From: Nocardia niwae NBRC 108934 = DSM 45340
Lineage (GTDB): Bacteria > Actinomycetota > Actinomycetes > Mycobacteriales > Mycobacteriaceae
Length of the DNA stretch: 64,000 bases
Direction: 5' to 3'
NCBI RefSeq assembly: GCF_001613465.1
Contig: NZ_BDCK01000026.1
Location: 1 to 64,000, forward strand
The notes below the pieces were generated by a model, which worked only from the letters and a program-made list of their open reading frames with translations, was not told the DNA's origin and ran no database searches. Made by a program: the position numbers and the translations under genes. Positions 7,210 through 15,444 of the stretch are shown here, one piece after another. Within the stretch, counting starts at the first letter, position 1, and every line of letters begins with the position of its first letter.

Positions 7210-8043
7210 ATGGCATTCGACAGTCTCGGACGGTTCGGCGTGTGGCGGGCGTTCAACGGGTTCAGCCCGGCGGACGCACGGGAATTGGAACAGCTGGGCT
7301 ACGGCGCGCTGTGGTTGGGAGCCTCGCCCCCGGCGGACTTGGCAGTGGTGGAACCGCTGCTCGAGGCGACCGAAACGATCACCGTGGCGACCAGCATCGT
7401 CAACATCTGGGCGGCGCCCGCGAAGGAAGTGGCCGATTCGTTCCATCGGATCGAAGCGCGTTTCCCCGGCCGATTCCTGCTCGGCATCGGCGCGGGCCAC
7501 CCGGAGCACACCGGCGAGTACCGCAAGCCCTACGACGCGCTGGTCGAGTACCTCGACGACCTCGACGCCGCGGGAGTACCCGCCGACCGTCGCGCGGTGG
7601 CCGCGCTCGGCCCACGCGTGCTGAAGCTGGCCGCCGAGCGGTCGCTGGGCGCGCTGCCCTACCTCGTGCCCGCGGCGCACACCGTGCAGGCTCGCGAGAT
7701 CGTGGGCCCGGACGCGCTGGTGGCGACCGAGCACAAGGTGGTGCTGACCGACGACGCCCGCGCGGCGCACACCGTCGCCGATGAGACCGTCGCGTTCTAC
7801 CTGGACTTGACCAACTACGTGTCGAACCTGCGCAGGTTCGGCTTCACCGACGCCGATCTCACCGTTCCGCCCGGTGATCGACTTTTCGACGCCGTCGTCG
7901 CGCACGGCACGCCGGAGCGGATCGCCGACCGGCTGACCGAACACCTGGACGCGGGCGCCGATCACGTCGCGGTGCAGATTCTCGGCGACAACTACCTCCC
8001 GGCGCTGCGCACCCTCGCCCCATTGCTGACCGAACGGTCCTGA
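7210..8043 (+). CDS. Luciferase-like (LLM class) F420-dependent oxidoreductase
   Basis: A 277-residue protein of the bacterial luciferase-like fold. It opens with FGVWRAFNGFSPADARELEQLGYGALWLG, the first beta/alpha unit of the barrel. It contains ATSIVNIWAAPAKEVADSFHRIEARFPGRFLLGIGAGH, where the GIGAGH loop lies near the cofactor site. Proteins like this use reduced F420 or FMN to reduce or oxidise small organic molecules; the substrate cannot be told. The sequence resembles the TIGR03620 (MSMEG_4141) group as I remember it. Starts at GTG 7195, TTG 7198 and ATG 7210 are all in frame and none has a strong ribosome site. A strong terminator follows. Confidence 0.88.
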   Translation: MAFDSLGRFGVWRAFNGFSPADARELEQLGYGALWLGASPPADLAVVEPLLEATETITVATSIVNIWAAPAKEVADSFHRIEARFPGRFLLGIGAGHPEHTGEYRKPYDALVEYLDDLDAAGVPADRRAVAALGPRVLKLAAERSLGALPYLVPAAHTVQAREIVGPDALVATEHKVVLTDDARAAHTVADETVAFYLDLTNYVSNLRRFGFTDADLTVPPGDRLFDAVVAHGTPERIADRLTEHLDAGADHVAVQILGDNYLPALRTLAPLLTERS

Positions 8044-8062
8044 CCCATCCGGCGGAATCTTC

Positions 8063-8093
8063 TCCGGCCCCCGGCCAAGCGCCGGGGGCCGGA
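8063..8093 (+). terminator. Terminator after the LLM oxidoreductase gene
   Basis: A 13-bp perfect stem (8063-8075 with 8081-8093) around the loop CAAGC is followed by CCTGTTTTCC, a good intrinsic-terminator shape. Confidence 0.8.
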
Positions 8094-8211
8094 CCTGTTT
8101 TCCGATCGTCCTAAGGGACTGTTAGGAAGCCTCCAGAGCCATTCCGCGCGCATGTGACTGCCGACACACTGATCTGCGACGACGTGATGAGGCGTCGGAG
8201 AAGGAGATCTT

Positions 8212-9597
8212 GTGACTACGACACAGCCACAGCCCGTGGCGGAGCGCCGGGTGGTCGCGAACGTTTTGCGCGGCTCCATCGGCAATCTGGTCGAGTGGTA
8301 CGACTGGTATGTCTACACGGCGTTCGGCCTGTATTTCGCCCAAGTATTTTTTCCCAAGGGCGATCCGGTCGCGCAACTGCTGTCTACTGCGGCGGTGTTC
8401 TCGGTCGGCTTTCTCATGCGCCCACTCGGGGGTTGGGCGCTCGGATGGTATGCGGACCGATTCGGGCGGCGCTCGGCGCTGACGCTGTCGGTGACGGTGA
8501 TGGCGGCTGGGTCGCTGCTGATCGCCGTGACACCCGGCTATCAGACCATCGGTCTCGCGGCGCCGCTGATCCTGTTGATCGCTCGGTTGCTACAGGGGCT
8601 TTCGGTGGGCGGCGAGTACGCGACGAGTGCCACCTACCTGTCCGAAGTGGCCTCGGCGGGACGGCGCGGGTTCTATTCCAGTTTCCAGTACGTGACATTG
8701 GTAGCCGGGCAGCTGACCGCTCTCGGCGTACAGATCATCTTGCAGCAGGCGCTGACATCGGATCAGATGCACGCGTGGGGATGGCGGATTCCGTTCTTGA
8801 TCGGTGCGGGCGGCGCGATCGTGGTCATGGTGCTGCGGCGCGGAATGGACGAGTCGGAATCGTTCCGTGCGCAAGCAGCGCATGGCGAGAAGACCGGTGA
8901 GGCACGCGGCTCGTTCCGCGTGCTGCTGCAATATCCGCGCGAGTGCCTGTTGGTCGTCGGTTTGACGCTCGGGGGCACCGTCGCGTTCTACACCTTCACT
9001 ACTTACATCCAGAAGTTCATGGTCTACACGAGTGGCATCGCCAAGCCGACGGTGGCCTGGATCAACTTCCTCGCGCTGCTGGTCTTCGTGGTGCTGCAGC
9101 CGCTGGCAGGCGCCTTGTCCGACCGCATCGGCCGCCGCAAGTTGTTGATCTTCTTCGGAGTGACAGGGACTTTGCTCACCGTTCCCATCATGGGGTTGCT
9201 CGCGCACACCACCAATCCGATCGCCGCGTGGGGCCTGATGATGGCGGCGTTGGTGATCGTGACCGGTTACACGTCGATCAACGCGATCGTGAAAGCCGAG
9301 TTGTTTCCGACGAAGATCCGTGCCCTGGGCGTCGGGCTCCCCTATGCGCTGACCGTCGCCGTTTTCGGCGGTACCGCCGAGTTGATCGCGCTGGCACTGA
9401 AGAAGGCGGACCTCGAGGCGGTGTTCTTCTTCTACGTCGCCGCGTGCATCGCCGTCTCGCTGGTCACCTACTACTTCATGCGGGAGACCTCGGCCTCGTC
9501 GGCGATCGACGCGGCCGAACCGGCCGCGAGCGCCGATACCGGGCCAGGCGGCGCGGCCGCCGAGCCGGGACGGCCGATGGTCACCGTGCGTGACTGA
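8212..9597 (+). CDS. MFS transporter of the metabolite:H+ symporter (MHS) family
   Basis: A 461-residue membrane protein with about 12 hydrophobic segments. The start is GTG 8212 with AAGGAGAT just upstream. Signatures of the MHS group (KgtP, ShiA, ProP-like) are present: GSIGNLVEWYDWYVYTAFG at residues 21-39, GFLMRPLGGWALGWYADRFGRR in the first cytoplasmic loop, and LLQGLSVGGEYATSATYLSE. Members import organic acids or betaines with protons; the closest fit by eye is a 2-oxoglutarate or other carboxylate symporter. The last ~35 residues are Ala/Gly-rich and probably cytoplasmic. The response regulator begins within about 50 bases, so the transporter and the two-component genes are likely one operon. 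Confidence 0.92.
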   Translation: MTTTQPQPVAERRVVANVLRGSIGNLVEWYDWYVYTAFGLYFAQVFFPKGDPVAQLLSTAAVFSVGFLMRPLGGWALGWYADRFGRRSALTLSVTVMAAGSLLIAVTPGYQTIGLAAPLILLIARLLQGLSVGGEYATSATYLSEVASAGRRGFYSSFQYVTLVAGQLTALGVQIILQQALTSDQMHAWGWRIPFLIGAGGAIVVMVLRRGMDESESFRAQAAHGEKTGEARGSFRVLLQYPRECLLVVGLTLGGTVAFYTFTTYIQKFMVYTSGIAKPTVAWINFLALLVFVVLQPLAGALSDRIGRRKLLIFFGVTGTLLTVPIMGLLAHTTNPIAAWGLMMAALVIVTGYTSINAIVKAELFPTKIRALGVGLPYALTVAVFGGTAELIALALKKADLEAVFFFYVAACIAVSLVTYYFMRETSASSAIDAAEPAASADTGPGGAAAEPGRPMVTVRD

Positions 9598-9643
9598 CCG
9601 ACCGGCACACGCGCCGATCCGCCCGCTGTGGGAGGATCGGCGC

Positions 9644-10303
9644 GTGCGGCTTGCGGTGGTCGAGGACGACGACGGCGTGGGAGACGCGCTGGTCGAAGCG
9701 CTCAACGCCCGTGGGTATCGCGCCGAACGCAAGCGCCGCGGCGCGGATCTGCTGATCGCCCATCGCGACTACGACGCGGTGATCCTCGACCTCGGACTGC
9801 CCGACGGCGACGGTCTGCACGTGCTGCGCCGGCTGCGTGAGGTGAGTTCGGTTCCGGTGCTGATCCTGACCGCCCGCAGCGACGAGCGCTCGATCGTGCG
9901 GGGCCTGCGCGGGGGCGCCGACGACTATCTGGTGAAGCCGCCGCGGATCGCCGAACTGGTCGCGCGGCTGGAGACGGTCGCCAGGCGAGCGGCCGCGGCG
10001 GCGCGGCAGGCGCAGTCGGTGATCGTCACCGGTGACGTGCGGGTCGATCTGGGCGCTCGCGTGGTGGAGGTGGCCGGGGAGCCGGTGTCGCTGACCCAGA
10101 AGGAGTTCGAGTTGGTCGAGGCGCTGGTGGAACGGCCGGGTGCGGCGGTGAGCCGCCAGCAGTTGATGGACCGCATCTGGGGTGACGCCTTCGTCGCGGT
10201 CTCGCGTTCGCTGGACGTGCACATGACCGGCTTGCGGGCGAAGCTCAACCGGCCCGGCCTGATCACCACCATCCGCGGATACGGATACCGGTGGGGTCAG
10301 TGA
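9644..10303 (+). CDS. OmpR/PhoB-family response regulator
   Basis: A 219-residue protein with a receiver domain (residues 1-115: acidic pocket D8-D10, phospho-acceptor D49 in VILDLGLPD, T76, K98) and a winged-helix DNA-binding domain (~130-218: LTQKEFELVEALVERPG, then SRSLDVHMTGLRAKL and TIRGYGYRW). The GTG at 9644 has GGAGG eight bases upstream and matches the family N-terminus. A longer frame from GTG 9590 would overlap the transporter stop but adds 18 residues unlike a receiver domain. It is cotranscribed with the following kinase and presumably controls the transporter upstream. The gene order resembles TctD-TctE systems for tricarboxylates. Confidence 0.92.
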   Translation: MRLAVVEDDDGVGDALVEALNARGYRAERKRRGADLLIAHRDYDAVILDLGLPDGDGLHVLRRLREVSSVPVLILTARSDERSIVRGLRGGADDYLVKPPRIAELVARLETVARRAAAAARQAQSVIVTGDVRVDLGARVVEVAGEPVSLTQKEFELVEALVERPGAAVSRQQLMDRIWGDAFVAVSRSLDVHMTGLRAKLNRPGLITTIRGYGYRWGQ

Positions 10304-10331
10304 GCGCGGTCCGGCGGGCCGGAGGTAGGCC

Positions 10332-11810
10332 ATGCGGCGTCGCCTGCTCGTCGCGCTGACGCTGTTCGCGGCCATCGCGGTGCTCGGCTTCGCGGTGCCG
10401 CTGTCGCTGACCGTCGCCACCAGCCGCACCCAGCAGCTGGTGCTGGCGCGCTCCGGGGACGCCGATCGCTTCGCCACCCTGGCGGACGACGCCGTCACCG
10501 CCGGGGACAGCCGAGCGCTGGCCGACGAGGTGCTTCGCTATCACGAGTTGTACGGCGACAACGTGCTCGTGGTCGACGCGACGGGCGCGACGACCGTGAA
10601 CGCGGGGGCGGACGTGGACGATGCCGGCATCATCGCGGCGGTGGCGGCCGCGCGGCGCAACCAGCGCCCGCACGCGGCGGACCAACTGACGCCGTGGGGC
10701 GCGCGGAGCATGCTGGTGGCGCGGCCGGTCGGGACCGGCGTGCAGGTGAACGGAGCTGTGGTGATCGAGGCGTCCACCGCCGGCGCCCGCGGCGACATCG
10801 CGCGGACCTGGGCGGCGATCGTGCTCGGCGGCGTCGTCGCGATGGGTTTGTTCGTGCTGCTGGCGGTGACCATCGGCCGCTGGGTGCTGCGGCCGTTGGC
10901 AGCGCTGTCGCACGGTGTGGCCGAGTTGACCGCGACACTGCCCAAGCCGCGCGCCGACACTGTCGCACCCGTATCGATCGCGGGACGCTACGGAGGGCCG
11001 CCGGAGATGCGCGCGTTGGCGGAATCCTTCGACGCCATGGTCTTGGCCGTCGCCGATTCGGCGGACGCGCAACGCCAGCTGGTCGCCGACACCGCGCACG
11101 CGATGCGCAACCCGCTGGCGGCGCTGACCATCCGCCTGGATTCCCTGGAGCCTGCGATCCCGGCGAGCGCGGCGGGCACCTTCCGCGGCGCGGGCGCCGA
11201 GGTCGACCGGCTCACCGCACTGCTCGACGGCCTGCTCACTCTGGCCGTCGCCGAGACGCCCGCGGCATTCGACGTCGCTCGCACCACCGAGGGCGACGAC
11301 CAGTGCGACGCCGTGCAGGTGGCGGCCGACCGCTTCGACGCCTGGTGCTCGGCTTTCGAGGCGGCCGGACAGGAACTGCGGGTGGCGCCCCCGACGGCTC
11401 GCGCGGCGACGCCGGGCGATGCGGTCGACACCGGTAGTGCCGCGGGCGCGGCCGAGCACGCCGAGGTCGCGGTTCCGGCTGACGTGCTCGCGCAGATGCT
11501 CGACGTACCGCTGAGCAACGCGACGCGCTACGCGGGCGCGGGTTCGCGCGTCGAGTTGAATGTCACGACCGAGCCGGACTGGGTCACGGTGACAGTCCAC
11601 GACGACGGCGTCGGTGTTCTCCCCACCGAGATCGACAAGCTGACCACGCGTTTTTTCCGCGGATCGTCCGCCGGGACCGGTGGCTCCGGGCTGGGCCTGC
11701 CGATCGCCGCGGCGTTGGCGCAGGCACACGGCGGCGTGCTCACCGTGGCGGCGGTGCGTCCGCACGGTCTCGCGGTGACCGTGCGATTGCCCGCGGCGGA
11801 GGCACGATGA
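10332..11810 (+). CDS. Membrane sensor histidine kinase
   Basis: A 492-residue kinase. A first membrane helix lies at residues ~5-27 and a second at ~157-182, enclosing an extracytoplasmic sensor of about 130 residues. A HAMP-like linker (RWVLRPLAALSHGVAEL) follows. The dimerisation/phospho-acceptor motif is DTAHAMRNPLAAL with H256. The catalytic domain carries the N box (PLSNATRYAG), the G1 box HDDGVGVL, and the G2 box GSGLGLPIA near residue 455. The H box reads H-A-M-R-N-P rather than the common H-E-x-R-T/S-P. The gene starts 28 bases after the regulator and overlaps the next gene by four bases (ATGA). Confidence 0.92.
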   Translation: MRRRLLVALTLFAAIAVLGFAVPLSLTVATSRTQQLVLARSGDADRFATLADDAVTAGDSRALADEVLRYHELYGDNVLVVDATGATTVNAGADVDDAGIIAAVAAARRNQRPHAADQLTPWGARSMLVARPVGTGVQVNGAVVIEASTAGARGDIARTWAAIVLGGVVAMGLFVLLAVTIGRWVLRPLAALSHGVAELTATLPKPRADTVAPVSIAGRYGGPPEMRALAESFDAMVLAVADSADAQRQLVADTAHAMRNPLAALTIRLDSLEPAIPASAAGTFRGAGAEVDRLTALLDGLLTLAVAETPAAFDVARTTEGDDQCDAVQVAADRFDAWCSAFEAAGQELRVAPPTARAATPGDAVDTGSAAGAAEHAEVAVPADVLAQMLDVPLSNATRYAGAGSRVELNVTTEPDWVTVTVHDDGVGVLPTEIDKLTTRFFRGSSAGTGGSGLGLPIAAALAQAHGGVLTVAAVRPHGLAVTVRLPAAEAR

Positions 11811-12742
11811 CCGGCCGGGAACAGCTCGTCCGGCGCGGGATCGGTCGGCGCGGCCTTCTCGCGCTGGCCGTCGCGGCGGGTGTCGCCGGATGCGTGCCGG
11901 GCAACCGAGGCGCCCCGGTGCGATTGGCTTCCGGAGAGGTAGGCGGCTTCTATCACGCCTTCGCGGGATTACTGGGTCTGGCTGCCGCGCACATCGGAGA
12001 CGTACGGATCGAGCGGGTCACCACCTCGGGCTCGCAAGCCAATCTGGCGTTGCTGGCGCGGGGTGAGGTCGATGCCGCGCTCACGCTCGCGGATTCGGTC
12101 CGCGACAGTGCCGGTCAGGTGTTCGCGCTGGGGCGGGTCTACGAAAACTACCTGCAGTTGGTCGTGCGCTCGGACAGCCCGATCGGTTCGGTGGCGGATC
12201 TGCGCGGGACGCGAGTGAGCCTGGGTGCGGAGGGATCGGGCGCCGCCCTGACCGGCGAACGGATCCTGCGCGTCGCTGGACTCGATCCGGGTACCGACGT
12301 GGCGATCGCCCATCGGCCCTTGGCAGCAGCGGTAGCCGCCCTCGACGCAGGCGAAGTCGATGCGCTGTTGTGGGCTGGTGGCGTGCCGACCGCCCTGCTC
12401 GCGGTGCCGAGCCGGATGCGGCTGGTAGACATGGGTGAATTGGCCACGCCGATGCGAGAGCTGTTCGGGCCGGTGTACGACCGGGTCGCGATCCCCGCGG
12501 ACGCCTATCCCCGCGGTGTCGCGGTGCACACCATCGGGGTGGCGAATCTACTGCTCGCCGCGGTTGGCATGGCCGACGAGGTGGCCGCTTCGATAGTCGA
12601 ACTACTGGTGTGGCACGCCGACGCACTCGTGCCCACCGAAGCGGCGGGCACCCAGTTCCTCGACGGCCGGTCCCTGATCAGCACCGGTCCCATTCCGCTG
12701 CACCCCGGCGCGGCGGCGGTCTACCGCCGCTGGCACGGGTGA
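11807..12742 (+). CDS. TAXI-family (TRAP-type) solute-binding lipoprotein
   Basis: The 311-residue protein begins with an RR-containing signal peptide (RRGIGRRGLLALAVAAG) and a lipobox (VAGC), so it is probably a Tat-exported lipoprotein. The mature part has the TAXI fold markers GEVGGFYHAFAGLLGLAAAHIG, TTSGSQANLALLARGEVDAALTLAD and GTRVSLGAEGSGAALTGERIL, the last being the ligand loop of this family. TAXI proteins bind glutamate, 2-oxoglutarate or similar acids and normally feed a fused DctM permease. No TRAP permease is present in the window. Because it overlaps the histidine kinase by four bases, it may act as a ligand-presenting partner for the kinase, or hand substrate to the MHS symporter. 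Confidence 0.88.
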   Translation: MTGREQLVRRGIGRRGLLALAVAAGVAGCVPGNRGAPVRLASGEVGGFYHAFAGLLGLAAAHIGDVRIERVTTSGSQANLALLARGEVDAALTLADSVRDSAGQVFALGRVYENYLQLVVRSDSPIGSVADLRGTRVSLGAEGSGAALTGERILRVAGLDPGTDVAIAHRPLAAAVAALDAGEVDALLWAGGVPTALLAVPSRMRLVDMGELATPMRELFGPVYDRVAIPADAYPRGVAVHTIGVANLLLAAVGMADEVAASIVELLVWHADALVPTEAAGTQFLDGRSLISTGPIPLHPGAAAVYRRWHG

Positions 12743-12786
12743 CCAAGGCCGGACACTCCGCCAGGAATGAGGCCAGTGCCATCTGT

Positions 12787-12817
12787 GCCGCGGCCGGATC
12801 GATGATTCGGCCGCGGC
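12787..12817. terminator. Bidirectional hairpin between TAXI gene and small secreted gene
   Basis: GCCGCGGCCG (12787-12796) pairs with CGGCCGCGGC (12808-12817) around an 11-base loop. It lies between two convergent genes. Confidence 0.65.
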
Positions 12818-12830
12818 GAAGATGAACGCG

Positions 12831-13157
12831 TCAGCAGCCCTTCCGAATGAGGGTCAGCTTGGTGGCGCTGCCGAGCGGATTCTCATAGTCGAAACTGGCG
12901 ACCCACTCGTCCTTGTGCGCGGGCACGCAATATGTTCCGTCCGGGGACGATGGGCGATGAATCTTTATCAGCTCGCCCTGGTCGCTGCAATTCTTCCACC
13001 AGAGTTCGGTTGGCAGGCCGGCTTCTTCTCGGAAGCCACACGGTGAAGACGTCGCCTGATAGCTCGTGGCAGGCGTGGCGTCAGCCGCTGCGATCGGAAC
13101 AACCATTGCGCCCAGCGCGGTGCCGATGGCTACAACCAGTCGGTGATGTTTCATCAT
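12831..13157 (-). CDS. Small secreted four-cysteine protein
   Basis: A 108-residue protein with a typical signal peptide (MMKHHRLVVAIGTALGAMVV, cleavage probably after ADA near residue 27). The mature region of about 80 residues holds four cysteines (SPCGF, NCSDQ, TYCVP, final RKGC), enough for two disulfides. GGGAGGGC lies six bases upstream of the ATG. The CGF...NC...C...C spacing resembles DUF6355-type small secreted proteins of actinobacteria as I remember them, but this was not searched. The function is unknown. The 248 bases upstream (13158-13405) hold no gene that I can support. Confidence 0.8.
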   Translation of the reverse strand: MMKHHRLVVAIGTALGAMVVPIAAADATPATSYQATSSPCGFREEAGLPTELWWKNCSDQGELIKIHRPSSPDGTYCVPAHKDEWVASFDYENPLGSATKLTLIRKGC

Positions 13158-13405
13158 GATGAGCCCTCCCTAATGACGAACAATGTGCGAGCGCAGCTTG
13201 ATGACGTGACAACCTCGACGGCTCACTGTGATGCCCCCCTGTTGCCGCATCTTGCGGCTCGACCCAACCTCCTCCACTGATTCGTGGAAGCTGTTGAGCG
13301 AGCTGATTATTGCAATCGATCGGGCGCGGGTCAACGCGGTTGCCCCCAGACCGGCCGCCGCCGCACGCGTACCGGGCGGGCCAGTGGCCGGACCTCGTCA
13401 GGGCC

Positions 13406-13729
13406 TCAGGACCGGACCAGGCGGGCGATGGCGTCGGTGGCCTCCTTGATCTTGGCTTCCGCCTCCGGGCCGCCCGCGACGGCCGCGTCCACCACGCAGT
13501 GGCTGATGTGGTCCTCCAGCAGGCCCATCGCCACCGCTTGCAGGGCTTTGGTCATGGCGGAGACCTGGGTGAGGATGTCGATGCAGTATTTCTCCTCCTC
13601 GACCATCCGCTGCAGACCGCGGGCCTGGCCCTCGATGCGCCGCAGCCGCTTGAGGTAGTCGTCCTTGGCGGTGATGTAGCCGTGCGCGGCGTGGTCGCCC
13701 GCTGTGTGGTCGTGGGGGGAATCTGCCAC
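13406..13729 (-). CDS. CsoR/RicR-type copper-sensing repressor
   Basis: A 107-residue all-helical DUF156/CsoR protein. The Cu(I) ligands of the family are all present: C49 in KYCIDIL, and H74 and C78 in DHISHC. The N-terminus is His-rich (SPHDHTAGDHAAHGY), unlike M. tuberculosis CsoR. The start is the GTG at 13729, with GAGGAG six bases upstream. An ATG at 13771 would place the start codon inside the operator and is rejected. Cu(I) binding is expected to release the repressor from its box at 13771-13785, so it is probably autoregulated. No copper exporter or metallothionein gene lies next to it, so further targets should be elsewhere. Confidence 0.9.
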   Translation of the reverse strand: MADSPHDHTAGDHAAHGYITAKDDYLKRLRRIEGQARGLQRMVEEEKYCIDILTQVSAMTKALQAVAMGLLEDHISHCVVDAAVAGGPEAEAKIKEATDAIARLVRS

Positions 13730-13770
13730 CGATGTCTCCTCGCTGCCTGCCGGTCGCCGGAACCGAATCA

Positions 13771-13785
13771 TACCCCCCTAGGGTA
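13771..13785. promoter_or_regulatory. CsoR/RicR operator, TACCC-N5-GGGTA
   Basis: The 15 bases TACCCCCCTAGGGTA match the mycobacterial RicR consensus TACCC-N5-GGGTA exactly. They lie 42 bases upstream of the copper-sensor start codon, in the space shared with mtnP on the other strand. Confidence 0.75.
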
Positions 13786-13924
13786 CACTATCGGGTCGGC
13801 TTGTCAGGTCCGGCGGCCTGACGACGGCAACAACCCGGTCCGTGAGCGGCCTCTGCGCGCCCGGAAGCAGGGTAACGCGGATCCCGCCGCGCGACCGACG
13901 TCGCGGGACGAGACAATTGGACCT

Positions 13925-14734
13925 ATGAGTTCGCACCCCCGGCCCGCGCTCGCCGTCATCGGCGGCAGCGGCTTCTACGATTTCTTCGACAACGAGGCGA
14001 CCATCGTCGAGGTCGAGACACCCTATGGCGCCCCGAGCGCCGGTATCGCCGTCGGAGAGGTCGAAGGCAGGCCGGTGGCGTTCTTGCCACGCCACGGCAA
14101 GAACCACGAGTTCGCCCCGCACACCCTGCCCTACCGGGCCAACCTGTGGGCTCTGCGCTCGCTGGGCGTGCGCCGGATCTTCGCGCCCTGCGCGGTGGGC
14201 AGTCTGCGGGCGGACTGGGGCCCGGGCACGGTCGCGGTGCCGGATCAGCTGGTCGATCGGACTTCCGGGCGCCCGCAGACCTACTTCGACGGCGGCGGCA
14301 TCCACGTGTCCTTCGCCGACCCGTACTGCGAGGAGCTGCGCGCGTCCGCCATCAAGGCCCAATCCGACGCGCTGCACATGATGCACGCGGCGACGATGGT
14401 CGTGGTCGAGGGGCCGCGCTTCTCCACCCGCGCCGAGAGCCGGTGGTTCGCCGCGCAGGGCTGGGAACTGGTGAACATGACCGGACATCCGGAGGCGGTG
14501 CTCGCCCGCGAACTCGAAATGTGCTACGCCGCCGTCGCTCTCGTGACCGATCTGGACGCCGGTCTGGAAGAGGGCGAGGGAGTGCACGCCGTGGATGTGT
14601 TCGCCGAGTTCAAGCGCAACCTCACGCCGTTCAAGGACCTCATCCGCCGCGCGGTGGCCGCGGTGGACGGCACCGACACGTGCGACCGGTGCCGCGTCCA
14701 CGCGGGCGTGTCGCTGCCGTTCGAGCTGCCCTGA
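13925..14734 (+). CDS. mtnP: S-methyl-5'-thioadenosine phosphorylase
   Basis: A 269-residue enzyme of the PNP/MTAP family. It splits methylthioadenosine with phosphate to adenine and 5-methylthioribose-1-phosphate in methionine salvage. Visible motifs: LAVIGGSGFYDFF at the N-terminus (phosphate loop), FLPRHGKNHEFAPHTLPYRANLWAL, VVVEGPRFSTRAESRWF, and NMTGHPEAVLARE, in which the substrate-binding Met is conserved. The counterpart in M. tuberculosis is Rv0535, which is not syntenic here. The start is ATG 13925, about 140 bases past the copper box. A relation to copper control is possible only through the shared intergenic region. Confidence 0.94.
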   Translation: MSSHPRPALAVIGGSGFYDFFDNEATIVEVETPYGAPSAGIAVGEVEGRPVAFLPRHGKNHEFAPHTLPYRANLWALRSLGVRRIFAPCAVGSLRADWGPGTVAVPDQLVDRTSGRPQTYFDGGGIHVSFADPYCEELRASAIKAQSDALHMMHAATMVVVEGPRFSTRAESRWFAAQGWELVNMTGHPEAVLARELEMCYAAVALVTDLDAGLEEGEGVHAVDVFAEFKRNLTPFKDLIRRAVAAVDGTDTCDRCRVHAGVSLPFELP

Positions 14735-14810
14735 GCCCGCGGCGGGTGCGGAGAAGCGGCTGAGCGCGCCGGTGCGCGAGAACGGAGGAACCCCGCGTTA
14801 GGCTCGCGCG

Positions 14811-15371
14811 GTGGATTCCCCGTTGCGGCTCGAGGTCATCGTCGCGAGTGTGCGTCCGGAGCGGTTCGCGCCGGTGGTCGCGGACTGGTTTCTGCGTACC
14901 CTGCGGGAACATCCCGAATTCGACACGGGCGTCATCGATCTCGCGCACACGCCGTTGCCGGTGGAACTCACCGAGACCGAGGAGACGGCGGCTTATCGGG
15001 CGCGTCTTCGAGATGCCGACGCGTTCGTCGTCGTCACATCGGAGTACAACCATGGCTATCCCGCGTCGCTGAAGACGGCGTTCGACACCGCGAAACACGA
15101 GTGGCGCGCAAAACCCATCGCCTTCGTCTCCTACGGGGGCCTTTCCGGTGGTCTGCGTGCGGTGGAGCAGCTGCGTCAGGTCGTCGCCGAGATTCACATG
15201 GTCTCCGTCCGCGAGACGGTCAGCTTCCATCAGGCCAAGAAGCGGTTCGACGAGACCGGACAGACCCGCGACGGCGCCGCGATCGATGCGGCGGAACGAA
15301 TGCTGCGCCAATTGGCCTGGTGGGGACGCACATTACGAGCCGCGAGGACGGACGACCCGTACCCGGGATAG
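14811..15371 (+). CDS. NADPH-dependent FMN reductase (flavodoxin-like)
   Basis: A 186-residue flavodoxin-fold protein. It begins at GTG 14811 with LEVIVASVRPERFAPVVADWF, the FMN phosphate-binding loop. It contains VVTSEYNHGYPASLKTAFD, the hallmark of the azoreductase/chromate reductase group, and FVSYGGLSGGLRAVEQLR near residue 106. These enzymes reduce FMN, quinones or azo dyes with NAD(P)H. It lies 76 bases after mtnP on the same strand, and its stop faces the eccE stop across 73 bases. Its partner substrate cannot be told. Confidence 0.9.
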   Translation: MDSPLRLEVIVASVRPERFAPVVADWFLRTLREHPEFDTGVIDLAHTPLPVELTETEETAAYRARLRDADAFVVVTSEYNHGYPASLKTAFDTAKHEWRAKPIAFVSYGGLSGGLRAVEQLRQVVAEIHMVSVRETVSFHQAKKRFDETGQTRDGAAIDAAERMLRQLAWWGRTLRAARTDDPYPG

Positions 15372-15444
15372 TCCCGTCGCGACAGCTTTGCGATCTCGAA
15401 ACCGTCAAGCCGATGCTGGCGCGGTCTTTTCGCCCGGCTGCGTG

